From contig BSBN01000354.1 in NCBI GenBank assembly GCA_027924645.1, positions 10,620,001-10,684,000 of the forward strand: a stretch of DNA of 64,000 nt, given 5' to 3'. The stretch comes from Cunninghamia lanceolata (Eukaryota; Streptophyta; Pinopsida; Cupressales; Cupressaceae). How positions within the stretch are numbered: position 1 is the first letter of the stretch; every line of letters starts with the position of its first letter. A model generated the notes under the pieces. The model did no database searches. It saw nothing but the letters and a program-made list of their open reading frames with translations, and had not been told where the DNA came from. Of this stretch, positions 34,227-46,510 are shown piece by piece. The position numbers were made by a program, and so were the translations under genes.

Positions 34227-36592
34227 AAGATAAAATTTAAGAATTTCAAGTGCAAAATAGAAAAGAAGGGTCACAAAGGAACCTATCACTAGAAGATGGA
34301 GGCCATTTCCAAGGATGTTAGTGCATCATGAGGATGTCTATGCATTGTATTGTAGTCTTGAAGGTTGAAAAAGTTAAAGACTCAATCCATTTTGATCCGC
34401 TATCACCTACACAACACAAATATGAGTAAAATACTGGGACAACAATTTCTAGGTGACATGAAATAAACAAAACTAGAAGATGTATAATAAAAATAAATTG
34501 AAAATAAAATGAAAGAGGGTTTTAGTAAGAAATCATGAGGCCAATGAGGATGGAATGGAGTTTCTCACCAAAATATGGAACCTGCAATAGAACAAAGGAA
34601 ATGGTTTGGGCTGCCAAGGAACTTCCCTTTAGGTCAAGCCCTTGCTTTGGTATTTCAACCCTCATGAGTAGAAAGGGTGAGTAAATCTTGAAAAAGAATG
34701 TTTGTGCTCTTATTTCTTAAGTGTGTCTAAGAAATAAACAATGATAAATGAACTATAAGGGGAAGAGATTAGGAAACATATCTATATGGGAAGATATGTA
34801 CCATAAGTTTCATCAAAAGGAAGAAGATTCCCTAGAGGAGAAGCAATGAAAGCGATGTTGCAAACGTGATACACAAAGGCTTGTGTAATCATGTGAGCAA
34901 TGGAAACACATGTCACATAAAACAAGTAACATCACAAAAAACACACAAAGGGATCTACATTCTTTGGGGTAAGTATGCATTTTTAGGAAGGGAATCATCA
35001 AGGGAGAACTCATGGAATTGTCATCATTCTCTAAGCATGTAGAACTATGAGTATAAAGGAATGTCACAAGAAAACATAAGAAAAATAATTTTTTTGGTCA
35101 ACATGGAAGGAAGATAAATCTTCCAATGTTTTGTGTCATCCCCAAAATGTCAAAATAATCCAATGTACAACAAATAGGAGTTAGAAACAAATAAAAGAAT
35201 GACACAACATTTTTGTTCCTCCTATATCCACATTTCTACAAGGACGTCGTGGCTCCTCTAGGTGGAACTTACAAACATTTAAAACACAATCACAGGGGAA
35301 AATGTGACAAACAAGCAAGCAAACACATATAAACACATGAGATGAAGGTACAACCCTCATGGATTGGGCATCATCAGATCGTCCATGTCCCAATCTTCAT
35401 TATCATAGGGGGATGGTGGAAGAGTTGATAAAAGGACCACATTAAGAGTGGTACAAGGAAAATCCCCAGGAACTAAGTGAAGAGGATCATCAATGGGAGT
35501 AGGATTGAGCACTAGTTAAACCAATTGTCAATGATTGAGTAAAAATTATAGACAATGAAGGTATATCTGTGATGGACCCAAAGATTCACTCTGTAGAGAG
35601 GAATCATTTGAATTAGAATTTGAATTTTGAACCAAATATGGCTCATTAGTACTTTCAATAGAAATGTGATCACTAAGAGTCATGGGTGAAGGAACATCGT
35701 CCACAACTAGAAGAAGCGATGCATAAGGGCTTAGAGATGGTCGAGATAGTGGCATGTGCTTTCGCTTGAAAAATGGAGGGGTGGGGTAATTCTTAGGTTT
35801 ATGCTTTGATGGCAGACATGCAATGTCAATATCAATGGTAGCGGGGTGGAGGATATCAGGGAAGATTGCATGAAGGGTATGCTAAAATGGGACAAGAGAA
35901 AACAAAGTGGCACAAGAAATAACACTGACATTGGGAAGCTCTAAGGGTTCAGGGAAGGGTGGCATGTTGAGGATGGTAGGGAGGATAGGACTCTCCATAG
36001 AGGAGCCAAGACTACTTGCACAATTTTAGGGTGATGTTCATGTACGTCCAATGAAGGAGAGGAGGGACTTAGGGATGAGAGAGAGAGGTAGGCTGAGAGA
36101 AAGGAGGTTAAGGCTCTGAAGGAGGGGAAAGATTAGGATATGGCTACAAGGGAGGAAGATGCTCAAAAAGAGACTTAGTATCAACAACATGCTCTTGAGC
36201 TACGACATGTCAATGATGCTTGCTATCTCTTAAAAGTTGATTGCATTGTGTGTGAGCCAAAGCTTCTATTGAAGGAGCCTGGGGTTTCCTAAAATAGGTT
36301 CCTTTTCATCTTCTATCTCAAGGATAGAAGGAGGAACATAAGAGACCGCTAGAGGTTAGGAAATCACAGGGGGAGGAGGGGATCCCATGACATGAGCTTC
36401 TTTCCTCATGCCATCAAAGAGGCAGGAGGAACAAAAAATTAGCTACTGAAGGTCAATGATTCATGGGAGGGGGGAGGATTCCTCATCACAAGTTGCTTTC
36501 CTTGTGCTATTGAAGATGCAAGAGGAACAAGAGAAACCATCTAAGGCTGAGAAATCACTGAAGCATGCAACACAAGAGGTTGTACTATTGAT
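34227..36592 (-). other. Interior of element D downstream of the protease
   Basis: On the minus strand the frames are broken and rich in Pro, Ser and Leu (for example 35546-35755), as in the variable linker regions of some plant gypsy polyproteins. No reverse transcriptase motif such as YxDD was found. No other gene is seen. Confidence 0.4.
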
Positions 36593-38035
36593 GGACTTCT
36601 AGGTCTCGAATAGGAGTTGGGACCTCTAAGTACAAACTAGGAGCGCGAGGATAGGGAGGTGCACTCTAATGGGATGATTTCCTTTAACTCTTTTGGAAGC
36701 AATAGAAGGAACTAAAGTAGCCTCTGAAGGCAAGGTGACCGATGGAGAAGCAATTAAGGAGATGAAGAGGAAGGACCAACATAAAACTACATAATCTGAG
36801 TGGTCTTGAACTTCTGGTAAGATAGGAACAAGAAGTCATTGTGCAGATAGAGAGGCTCTTTCAAGGTTTGCCAGAAGTAGTCCAAGGAGAAGTTGTCCTG
36901 CATGGTAAGAGGCTTAAATCGGTTGTGGTGAAATGTATGCACAATGCCATCATGAGGAAACTTTAGGCACTTATAAACTACATAGGAGACCGCTCTCATA
37001 TTAGCGAGCCATGGGTGGCCTAGCTTCAAACAAAAATGATTTGAGCTAGGAATGATTGAGAAAGACACATCTAGGGTTTTGGGTCCAACCTGGATGGGAA
37101 GGGTAATTGAACTGAGGTTGGGGTGAGACATCCCATCATGACACCATATATAGACCTTTGATTTCTTGTACACGTCTTTATACAAGTCATGGATATATAG
37201 AAACTCCTCTATAATAATATTTACCAAGCAAATGGGGTCAATTAGGACACCCTTTATGAGTTTCACATTGACCTTGATGATAATATAGAGAGGACCATCA
37301 TATATAATAGTATTGGTGGACTTCTAGGTCTCAAATAGGAGGTGGGACCTCTAAGTACAAATCAAGAGCATGAGGACAGGGAGGTGCACTCTCATGGGAT
37401 GATTTCATTTAACTACTTGGGAAGCAATAGAAAGAACTAAAGCAACCTCTGAAGGCATGGTGACCAATGGAGAAGAAACAATAGGAGATGAAGAGGAAGG
37501 GCTAAAAGAAAACTACATAATTCGAGCGGCCTTGAACTTATGGTAAGATAGGAACAAGAAGTCATTATGCAGATAGAGAGGCACTGTCAGGGCTGGCCAA
37601 AAGTAGTCCAAGGAGAAGTTGTCTTACATGGTAAGAGGCTTAAATTTGTTGTCGTGAAATGTATTCACAATGCCATCACGAGGAAACTTTAGGTACTTAT
37701 AGACTACATAGGGGACTGCTCTCATAGTAGCGAGCCATGGGTAGCCTAGCTTCAAACAAAAATGATCTGAGCTAGGAATGATTGAGAAAGACACATCCAT
37801 GGTTTTGGGTTCAACTTGGATGGGAAGGTTAATCAAACTAAGGGTGGGGCGAGACATCCCATCATGACACTATATATAGACATCTAATTTCTTGTACACA
37901 TCTTTATACAGGTCATGGATATATAGAAACTCCTCTATAATAATACTTACCAAGCAAGTGGGGTCAATTAGGACACCCTTTATGAGTTTCCCGTTGACCT
38001 TGATAATAATATAGAGAGGACCATCATATATCTAT
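36593..38035 (-). repeat. Tandem duplication of about 725 bp in element D
   Basis: 36593-37317 and 37318 to about 38035 are head-to-tail copies. Both start GGACTTCTAGGTCTC on the plus strand and end near AGAGGACCATCATATAT. They differ by scattered substitutions. Each contains one copy of the protease-like segment. Confidence 0.88.
36787..38035 (-). pseudogene. Retropepsin-like segment of element D, present twice
   Basis: Each copy reads KGVLIDP.CLV.IIIEEFLYIHDLYKDVYKK on the minus strand (the proximal copy with small variants), followed by MS.P.LS.I.LPIQV, MDVSFSIIPSS.HFCLKLG.PWLA and MRAV.YVVYK.LKFP.DGIV. This matches the gypsy protease region in which an LPI.V block and a LG.PWL block precede the reverse transcriptase. 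The active-site Asp region is taken to be VLIDP, with Pro in place of the usual Ser/Thr-Gly, so activity is doubtful. The copy nearer the left (36787-37266) is open for 159 codons; the other (37624-37857 and upstream to 38035) has a stop. Confidence 0.65.
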
Positions 38036-39110
38036 TGGTAGGGACATTAGAGGAAGAGAAGGAAATTATAGGTTCATAAACAAAACGCTCTTGAAAAGGG
38101 TGAGACTGAATGTCCACCATTCCTATCATTTGGGTAAAGGAAGAAGAAGAGGGAATGTCAAGAGTTTTATCTAGCACCATGGATGGTGAAGCAAGGTCAA
38201 CAAAGTTGGAAGAATAACGCGACATTGGATTGATATAGATTTGCAAATGATGATTAGGTGGAGTGACTGACTTATTTCCTTTATCGTTCACACCAGATAC
38301 CTGGATGACATTTTGGTCAATGAGGCCTTGAAATATGTGTGTGAGATGCAAACATATTTCAGTGTCATGACTAAGGACTCTGTGGAACTGACAAAAGGCC
38401 TTTAGCCATAAGAAGGAAAAACTAGCTTGGGGGTATCAAGATGACGAATGGGCGATAGCTGCACTAAATTATTAGTCAAGAGATACTATAAGATATAATA
38501 AAGAGACTCCATGAGAGGATTAAAATTATGATTATATGCTAATTTAGGAGCAGAGAGGGCTAAAGCAGCCTGGGAAGGTGCTTTAGCTGTTGCATTGTTG
38601 ATTACTATTGAGGCATTGTTTTTAAAGAAATTTTTATTCTTTCTATAATTATTGAAAGAAGAAAATGCTCCAGATTAATGAACAAGAGCCAGTGAGGTGG
38701 ATACCTCAAACTGACTACTATTTATAGTCATGTAGTGCCATGCATAAATGTGTGAGTGATTGATACTTCATTAATGAAATCTTATCCTTGATCTGAGGCT
38801 ACAGGTTCTCGATGAAAATCTGCTACACATCAAAGTCTGGCAGGGCATAAGGAATCTGTGAAAATAATGCTTGATAATGATAGATGAAATTAGTTGCTTT
38901 TTCATTCGCTCCTTGTTGACAGTGAATGAGGTCAGTAAACGTGACTCGAGGTCCAATGTTACCCTGAAAGTGTTGTAAGAATCGATTTACCAACTATTCA
39001 AAAGAAATAATGGAATGATCAAGAAGTGAACAGAACCAATCCAATGTAGTGTCTTTCAACGATCATGGGAATATTTTTCTAGTAGAGCATCCTAAAAAAT
39101 GAAATCACTA
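38036..39110 (-). pseudogene. Gag of element D
   Basis: On the minus strand the segment near 39100-38780 reads SLKDTTLDWF, then HSIISFE, LVNRFLQHFQGN, DLIHCQQGANEKATNFIYHY and QIPYALPDFDV, the core of the plant gypsy gag domain (LdWF, F...F and QG.nE blocks). A zinc-binding-like segment follows near 38395-38330: CQFHRVLSHDTEICLHL, which fits the C-x2-H-x5-H-x4-C form seen in plant gypsy gags. Several stops are present, including two in the QIFIENL region. The product would coat element RNA. It is inactive. Confidence 0.75.
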
Positions 39111-40257
39111 CACAAAGTAGTGAAGGTAGATACATGTGTCTAAATATCTCCTTTTCCATAATACTTTTCAAACCTAGATGCCTCAAAGATCTAAGGAAAG
39201 GGAGTAGTAAGAATGGAAAGTGAAAGTGGATTGTGTCTATAGTAAGAAAGATAAGAGACTATGTGGATGATGTGGAGAGTGAACCAAGCTGCTGTTGAAG
39301 AGAACTGATATTTTGAAGTAGTTGGTTGATGACAAGATCAATAGTGTGTGGGGGTGCAAAAAGAGGAGTGAAAGCCAGAGGGAGAGATAACTATTGGGAA
39401 GCCTGAGGGCACCAGTAGGAAAAGTAAATTGCAAGGGACATGAGGGAAGAACAAACACAAATTGATTAATTGGGTTCATGGTACCTCCAGACAAGATGGT
39501 ACTTGCACTTTCTTGTTTAGTAATTGTCATCATTTGTGAAGATGCAAAGAATTGAATTCCTAAAATTGGTAGAGGAATAGAAAGATGGGTACCTATTATG
39601 TTTAAGTGAGAGTCTTGAATCTCCTACAAAGTAGCTCACCAATGGTTATGTGTCACTATGTATTATATGGGTGATGCCACGTAGGAAATCAAGACCTTTA
39701 TGATGATTAGTTAATAGCGAGAAAATAGAATCAACTAGACAAATATCACACCTAGGTAAATCCTTATGATAGAAAATCTTGAAAACTAGACAAATGGTGA
39801 TCTAGATCATGAATTTACTATGATGGGACATAGCCTAAGGCAACATCATGATTTAAAGATATGTCCACATTATGGTAACTAGTGATTGGAATAGTTTTGG
39901 AAGAAGGAGAAGGAAGAGTTGTATTAACATGATTAGAAGAGAATTTTACGAAATCTAGGGCCGAACGAATTAGAATGTTAAGGATGCTAGGTTGAGCCAT
40001 TATAGATAGATGGTGTAAAATTTTATGAGAAATGTATTGAGAATTAGAGGACTGGGTTGTGAATCTCATAAATAGAGTTTTGGCCTCATAACACAATACA
40101 ATGTAATGAAAGAAAAAATGTTTTGGTTTAAATGTTTGAGAGAGAGAGAGTTTGAGAAGATGCTTAAAAGTTTAAATTCAGCGGGTTCACCAAAATGTAG
40201 AGTGAACCACAACAACAAATAAAATGTTATATGTGGAAGATGGTGGGTTCACCAAAA
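39111..40257 (-). other. Leader region of element D with two primer-site-like copies
   Basis: The sequence GGGTTCACCAAAATGTAGA occurs twice, at about 40183-40201 and 40245-40263, 62 bases apart. On the minus strand each reads as an LTR end (TCTACA) followed by TTTTGGTGAACCC. Between them lies GTGAACCAC and an A-rich stretch. An (AG)n run is at 40136-40150. The rest of the stretch to 39111 holds only short frames that may be the upstream part of gag. Confidence 0.5.
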
Positions 40258-40477
40258 TGTAGACGAGGAAAATTACACCTTGATCAAACTTGTCAATCAA
40301 GGGAACTTTTCACTACAACTACACTAGGGTCCTACTTAGTTTTCTACTATCTATGTCCCTAGATAGACTAATGTCAACAAACCCACTTTGCACTAATAGA
40401 AATGAAAATAGAAGCTATGCTAGATGTTTAAATGATGAAGAAGAATATAGAGAATATGAAAAATGTACCCATATTGC
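40258..40477 (-). repeat. Right copy of element D's direct repeat
   Basis: Pairs with 34014-34226. Starts TGTAGACGAGG. Confidence 0.85.
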
Positions 40478-41386
40478 TTTTATGTGTCTTCTTTGATTTT
40501 TGGATTCATTTGCTTTTTATGTTTGATTTGGATCTTTTGCTTTGTATTCTTTACAATTTTGTTGGTCCCAATCAATGGGTTGAGGATGTGAAGGATAAAT
40601 TTTGATGGTATGGATAGTGGAAGTGGATGATTGTTGGTAGCAAGCTTATTGTAGGAGCTATGAATGGTCCCTATCATAATGATTTCATTAGATAAAGTTG
40701 CCTCATTGATCATTGAAGTATCACTAACATCATTAGATTGTTTAGATAATTGATTTCCAATGCCTTGATAATTCTTGATGTAGATTTAGATAGGCTCAAG
40801 GATGCCTTGGTCATGAACACCAAATGCTTTTCCTTAATAGTTCATACTTTTACATATCTCATTTGCAATAGGATACTTGTTGTTGTCGAAGCATGATGCT
40901 AGCCAATAAGTGTGTTGCTAAGAACTATTAGAACTTGCTATTGTATCATCTGCAAGTAAGCCTAACTTGATGAAGGTGCTTGATCCTAGATGATAGGATG
41001 CTTGTACTTTCTCATTGAACTCACACTTGTTGTTTCTTTATCATTTGAATGCCTAATGGTAGATTTCTCATTGATATGTTTGATATAATCAATGCCATTT
41101 ACTTATTGTATATGTGTTCATGGGGACTAAGTGTCTCATCATGGGAAGTGGATGTTGTTGGATGATGGATAGGACTAGTTAGATATGGGATAAGATCAAT
41201 TTAGATTTCTTAATCATGTATAGCATAAATTTGGATGAGGGCATCAACTTGGTTCTCTTGATCATAGATAGGTGCAGCTTGGATAGTTTGATCTTGACCA
41301 TAGATAGGATGAGTTAGGATGCTTTGATCTTGATTAGGTTGGGTGCATGTTTGATCCTACTTTATATTTTATTCTTGACATAATAG
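40478..41386. other. Non-coding left flank of element F
   Basis: No gene. The plus strand is rich in G and T words such as GGATAG and TTGATC. The last five bases, AATAG (41382-41386), are the left target repeat of element F; the stretch continues at 56988. Confidence 0.6.
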
Positions 41387-43884
41387 TGTTGACTTATTTT
41401 CCTTTGTCCAGAGTTAAATAATTCACCTTGTATATTCCTTGAATATCCTTTAGAAAATGACCCTACAAAGCTTAAATCCTTTAATTACCCATGATCTGCC
41501 TTGCCAAAAATCCCAAAATCTCACCTTGAGAATCCTTGTAGAAAACCAAAAAAAACCTAGAAATCCTTAAGCTTCAAGTATCTTCCATCACAGGGATTTC
41601 TCAATTTCATGCTTAGTCTCTTTATATGTATCTTTGTATGCATTTTTGTATGTATATTTGCATATACATTCACCGATGTATGTACATATACAAAGGCAGA
41701 TACAAGAGAGATATACAAAGGATTTTCGGCAAGACAGGCCTTATCAACGGCTCAGTTTGAGGTCTCCCCGATGGTCCGATGTAAAAGCATATACAAAGGA
41801 ACATGCAAAGGTCAGATGCAATGTTTGTATGTACAAGTGATTGTATGCACTTTTGTTTGTATATTTGCATTGTATATGTGATATACAAAAGGTGATGCAA
41901 AAGGAAATACATACAATCTAGATGCAAATGAAGAATGAAATGTGGCAGATTTCGAGTTGGGGTCCACCTATTGTATGTATATGCGATTGTATCATCCCAT
42001 ATACAATCCTATATACAATTGCATATAAAAAAGTTAGATACAATAGGGATATACAATGTGGACCCGACTGGGAAATTAAATGTGGCAAACTTAGTGTTGG
42101 GGTCCGCAGTTGTATATCGCATGTACAAGGTCAAAAAAGTGCAACATACAAGAAGGTAAGATACAAAGCCAGACTCGATGTTAATTTCAATTTGCTTTAT
42201 AAAAATGTTGAGGTCTGCCTTTGTATGTACATGCGATTGTATCGCATATACAAAGTCACATACAAAGGATTTTTGACGAGACAGGCCTTATCGGTGGCTC
42301 AGTTTGAGGTCTCTCTGATGGCCGATAAAGATGCAAATGTTTAGCGATGGGTCCCAGGTTTAGCTCAGTGGCCAATCAGATAGTGCCATGTGTCAGGCAG
42401 ATTCAAAGGCCAATTCAGATGGTGATTCATCTCACATATACAATGGCCAATACAAGATGAAATACACATTGGTGAGGCGCTTTCCGAGGTCTCCCTGATA
42501 GCCCGATATATACAAAAGTTATATATGCAGAAAAGCAAAGGAGGTTTTGTATGTTGCACCAAATGAACCTAAATGTGCATGTGTAATTGTATATACAATT
42601 GCAAGATACAACAGTATACAATTGTAGATGTAAAGCGATATACAGATGCAAGATGCAGTTGACTATAACTTTGACCGCCCATATCTCCTTCATCCTGAGG
42701 AATTTATGCACACTCCAAAAGGCAAATGTGCTTGTTTTTGCCTCCTCTTTCATCTAGCGGGCTTTGAGGAGGATATCTTCACTTTCAGAATTTGATGCAA
42801 ATTTGCAGGCTTGATCGACTGGACATTTTAGCGACTAATTTGGCATATGCAAGGGCTGATATTGTTGCATTTATTCCAGTTGGTAGGCTTTGCAGGTGGA
42901 TTCATGGTAGATGGCTTCACTCTTTAATGCATATGGGCTCTGTGTCTTGCTGGCAGATCTTCATATGCAGTTTTGGTGAAAAGACATCTTAGCGGCCAAA
43001 TTAAGTTTTGCAGAGATCCCTTAAACATAGAATCAATGAAAATACAAAGAATTCAAAGGGTCAGAGATTTAAAGTGTTGTAAAAGCTTTGTCAAGGGGCA
43101 ATATGTCCCATCCGCCATCAATACAAATCTGATCTCTCAACTGCCAGGCATCAGATATTTTATGTATTCATTGTTGAAGATAGATGATTGAGCTGCTCAC
43201 ATTCAAGGCCCAAAATATCTTCCACCTGCCCTATTCCAGATATTTTATTCCATAACTTCTTGTAGGTGGATATCCCTTCTAGTAATGTATTTTCTGATAG
43301 GCCCATGGGGAGAATTCATTGTAACAGACTTAGGTCAAATGCAAAATGCTATATATGCATAAACATGAGATGTAAAAACGGTTGGAAAATTTAGTAATAT
43401 ATGCTTCTGATTCCAAACAGAGCATTCCTCTACTGTAACCTTGCCTTTTGATTAAATACATGCTGGTTATTTTACCTCTTCATGCTATTTTGACTCTGTG
43501 TGATCTAAGAATGATGTGTTTGTGAATGTTTAATTCCTTCTAATCATCTCTTGCTCCTTGCCCCTATTAAAATCAGCTTGATCTATGTATGTTTACTGGT
43601 TGTATCTAGTCATTTTGTGTATTTTCTCAGTTCTGTGAGGGTTCTTTTATTCAACTTGGTGTATCACCTAATTTCTATTTATGTTTCTTTCTCCCCCTTT
43701 TCCCTTGTAGGATTAGCACTAGGTTTAGATATATTCCTCTAAGCATTAGGCTTAGAAATAGGAAGCTGACCTTCTCTAGAGGTCTGATCTCAGTTTGCAA
43801 GGTCCCACACTTCGAGATCATTCCCATTGTGTCATTAGAATGCTTGGACTCTCTCCAAGCAGGGTGCAATTCTATGTGACAATA
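41387..43884 (+). repeat. 5' LTR of element F
   Basis: 2,498 bp. It contains many (C)ATATACAA/TTGTATAT words and a repeated block with ACAGGCCTTATC..CGGCTCAGTTTGAGGTCTC (about 41733 and 42280). It carries 757 bp (42570-43326) that the 3' LTR lacks. Confidence 0.92.
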
Positions 43885-43889
43885 GTTTC

Positions 43890-43907
43890 TGGCATGCTCG
43901 GTGGGAC
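43890..43907 (+). other. Probable primer binding site of element F
   Basis: TGGCATGCTCGGTGGGAC starts five bases after the LTR end. The TGG start fits pairing with a tRNA CCA end. It is not the initiator tRNA-Met type seen in A, B and C. I cannot name the tRNA. Confidence 0.6.
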
Positions 43908-44131
43908 CATTCGAGTCTGAACAGTGCTACGTTACAATCATATTGCTGGTTTTGATATGCTACTAGCATTATCAGGCCTTTAAGAGGTAGTTTTTTGCAT
44001 ATCTAGTGACTCATACTGAGAAAGGATAAGTAGATCAATGTTGTTACATTTTTATGAGAAAAATACAAACTCAGAGTTCGAGTTCCTTTGATTATTTGTA
44101 GCTATCTCTGCCTAGAAGACAGAGTCAAACT

Positions 44132-45832
44132 ATGGTAAGAATGTCAGTTTCAAAAAGAATACAATCAACCCCACCAAGTTTTAGGCCAGTAGTACCTATA
44201 GTTCCTGTACTGGCTCAAGCAAACCTACCTCCAGTTGTTCCAATGGCAAGGAATCAGTCGTTTGTGGCTTTTGATGGGGGCAGCCCATTGAATTTGATAG
44301 TGCATGATAATATACCCATGGCAGCTTTGAAGAGCCTGCCCTATTTCACTGGGGATGATCAAACTATCCCAATCGAGCACATTAGACATGTAGCTTCTCT
44401 ATGTGGTGTACATCATGTAACTCAAGAAAATGTAGCCATCAGGCTGCTGGCTGCCTCATTTAAAGGAAAAGCGTTACAGTGGTTTAAGAGTTTACCAGTG
44501 CAAACCATTGGAACTTGGGATGATCTGGGTGATAAGTTGAACAAACAATTGATAATATACCCATGGCAGCTTTGAAGAGCCTGCCTTATTTCACTGGGGA
44601 GGATCAAATTACCCCAATCGAGCACATTAGAGACATAGCTTCTCTATGTGGTGTTCATCATGTAACTCAAGAAAATGTAGCCATCAGGCTGCTAGCTACC
44701 TTGTTTAAAGGAAAAGCATTATAGTGGTTCAAGAGTTTACCAGTGCAAACCATTGGAACTTGGGATGATCTGGGTGATAAGTTGAACAAACAATTTCAAG
44801 ATAAGTCAGATAACTTATCGCTGGTTGAATAGCTAACTACAATAAAGAGAGCTCCCCAGGAGCAAATGATGGATTTCAATTTCCAGTTTCAAAAGACATG
44901 GAACAGAATTCCTGCCATAGTAAGGCCTTCATCAGAATATGCATTTCTGTATTTTTTGAAAGCTCTAAATAGTGACATTTCAGTAATGATACAATCATTG
45001 GGAGGTACAAGTTTACCTGACGCATATAAAATAGCTATTAAAGTAGAAAATAGCCTGATTCAGGCTGGAAAAATAGCACCTAGACTACCAGTGCCCATTT
45101 TTCCTGAGATTCAAGCTTCAATGCCTTTGTCGATCCCATCTTTTGCCCCTTTACCTGTTGTAGCAGCATTTCCAAGTACTTCCAATCCTGAGACTGTTGT
45201 TTCTATCTCATCACAAGAGTTAAGAGAGATAAAAAACAACCAACAAAAAATAGAGAATATCTTGCAAACCTTTGGGAATGAGCTGGTGAACATAAAAAAA
45301 ATAGCAGTCCCAGAACAGACAGCCTTATCAGCCACATAGCCAAGGGCAAAATTAGCCTTATCAGGGGCAAAACCAGCCATACCAAGCCAATAGGCCTCCA
45401 TATCAAAGCAATTACCAGGGTGCCAGGCAAAATGTGAACCAGAGGCCTTTCCAGCCTTACAATCCCATACCCATTAATGCAGTTAGAGACCTTGTCCCTA
45501 TTCAGAATAACCTTGCAGCCGAGTATGAATGGTGTTTTCCATGCAATCAGCCACACAGTCAGGCAACCTGTTCAAATGGAGTGATAAATCGGGCTCTAAT
45601 GGTACAAAATGTTGCAGTTTCACAGCCAAACACACTTAATGATGGGGCTATACAACAGCAAGAACAACCTCAGAATGGTACTGCCTTCCTAAATTGGCAA
45701 GGAGATGAGTTTTGTAGAGTAAACAGAGATGATACTTCAGTTGCAACAAACACAAGAGCTAAAAAGAGGGGTTATGAGATAGATCAAGTAGCAAAAAAAG
45801 GAAAAGGACCTATTGATCCTTCTACATCCTAG
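44132..45832 (+). pseudogene. Gag of element F
   Basis: Starts MVRMSVSKRIQST about 250 bases after the LTR. The capsid-like region has LPYFTGDDQTIPIEHI, VAIRLLAASFKGKALQWFKSLP and TWDDL, the plant gypsy gag signature (KGKAL.WF). A 245-bp tandem duplication (44306-44795) repeats this region and shifts the frame. The downstream part has FNFQFQKTWNRIP and YAFLYFLKALN. Near the end lies a compact knuckle CFPCNQPHSQATC (45533-45571), C-x2-C-x3-H-x4-C, one residue shorter than the usual spacing. A further shift lies between 45339 and 45434. The intact protein would form the particle and bind RNA. Confidence 0.87.
44306..44795 (+). repeat. 245-bp tandem duplication in gag of element F
   Basis: 44306-44550 and 44551-44795 both start GATAATATACCCATGGCAGC and end AAGTTGAACAAACAATT. 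They differ at about a dozen positions. One difference is CAG in copy 1 against TAG in copy 2 (near 44723). Confidence 0.95.
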
Positions 45833-46126
45833 ATTCCCCATATTTTGCAAAGGAATACTCAAGCAACTGCCAGGGAATAACCTCATTTACAAGCTGATAT
45901 TGTTGCTGCAAAGTCACATCAGAAGGTAAACGTCACTTCACCTTTTAATATCATTGAAAATATGAAGAAAATGAATGTGACAATATCTATGTGGGATTCC
46001 TTAGCCATCCCAGGTCAAAAGGACATGTTACAATCTGCCTTGTCTGATTTAAAAGTGTCAAATGATGCAACTATTGACCCAGCTAGGGTTGTTCTTACCA
46101 ATTCATCCCAGGACAACAGTGAATAG

Positions 46127-46510
46127 CCAAATAAGAGTGCTAAACCACTTCCATTTTTTGTGTCATTAATAATAGGAGACAGGTTAGTACATAACTGCAT
46201 GGTGTATAGTGGTGCAAGTAGTTCTGTAATGCCAAAACAGATTACAAACCAATTAGGATTGAAATACCAGCCCTTCAAGAAGGGTGTGCTCTAGCTAGAT
46301 GGCACAGCTATTAACACTGTAGGTGTGATAAAAGATCTAGGTCTCACTTTAAATACCTGTCCAAATGTTTCCATTTATCAAGAGGTGTTCATCATATATT
46401 TACCTCCTTATTTTGCCATGTGTTTGTTAAGGGAGTTCACAGCCAAGATAGGAGGATATTTATCCTCAGATTGGTCCCACATGTTTTTTAGGACCTAATA
46501 TGGTACAAAA
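46127..46510 (+). pseudogene. Aspartic protease segment of element F
   Basis: The frame reads LPFFVSLIIGDRLVHNCMVYSGASSSVMPKQI. The SGASSSVMP part is the gypsy retropepsin active-site loop, but the catalytic Asp before Ser-Gly-Ala is Tyr (TAT at 46205-46207), a single-base change from GAT. Downstream comes LGLKYQPF and, after a stop near 46290, a segment that resembles the rest of the fold (LGLTLNTCPNVSIYQEVFIIYLPPYFAMCL). A stop also precedes it at 46124. Inactive. Confidence 0.78.

Larger units (their letters stand above)
34014..40477 (-). mobile_element. Element D: gypsy-like remnant with gag and protease only
   Basis: A direct repeat of about 215 bp (34014-34226 and 40258-40477) flanks minus-strand gag and protease-like sequence. 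The right copy starts TGTAGACGAGG, directly after CACCAAAA, which on the minus strand reads as a primer-site-like TTTTGGTGAACCC next to an LTR end. No RT, RNase H or integrase was found between the repeats. The LTR limits on the outer sides of the repeats and any target duplication remain unresolved. Confidence 0.6.

Noticed and set aside
41609..42344. Plus-strand frames MLSLFICIFVCIFVCIF and following as a gene
   Set aside because: They lie in the 5' LTR of element F, recur with changes in the 3' LTR at 55341-55680, and come from repeated TGTATG words.
43885..43910. Initiator tRNA-Met primer site for element F
   Set aside because: The sequence after the LTR does not contain TGGTATCAGAGC. 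A different TGG-starting site is present.
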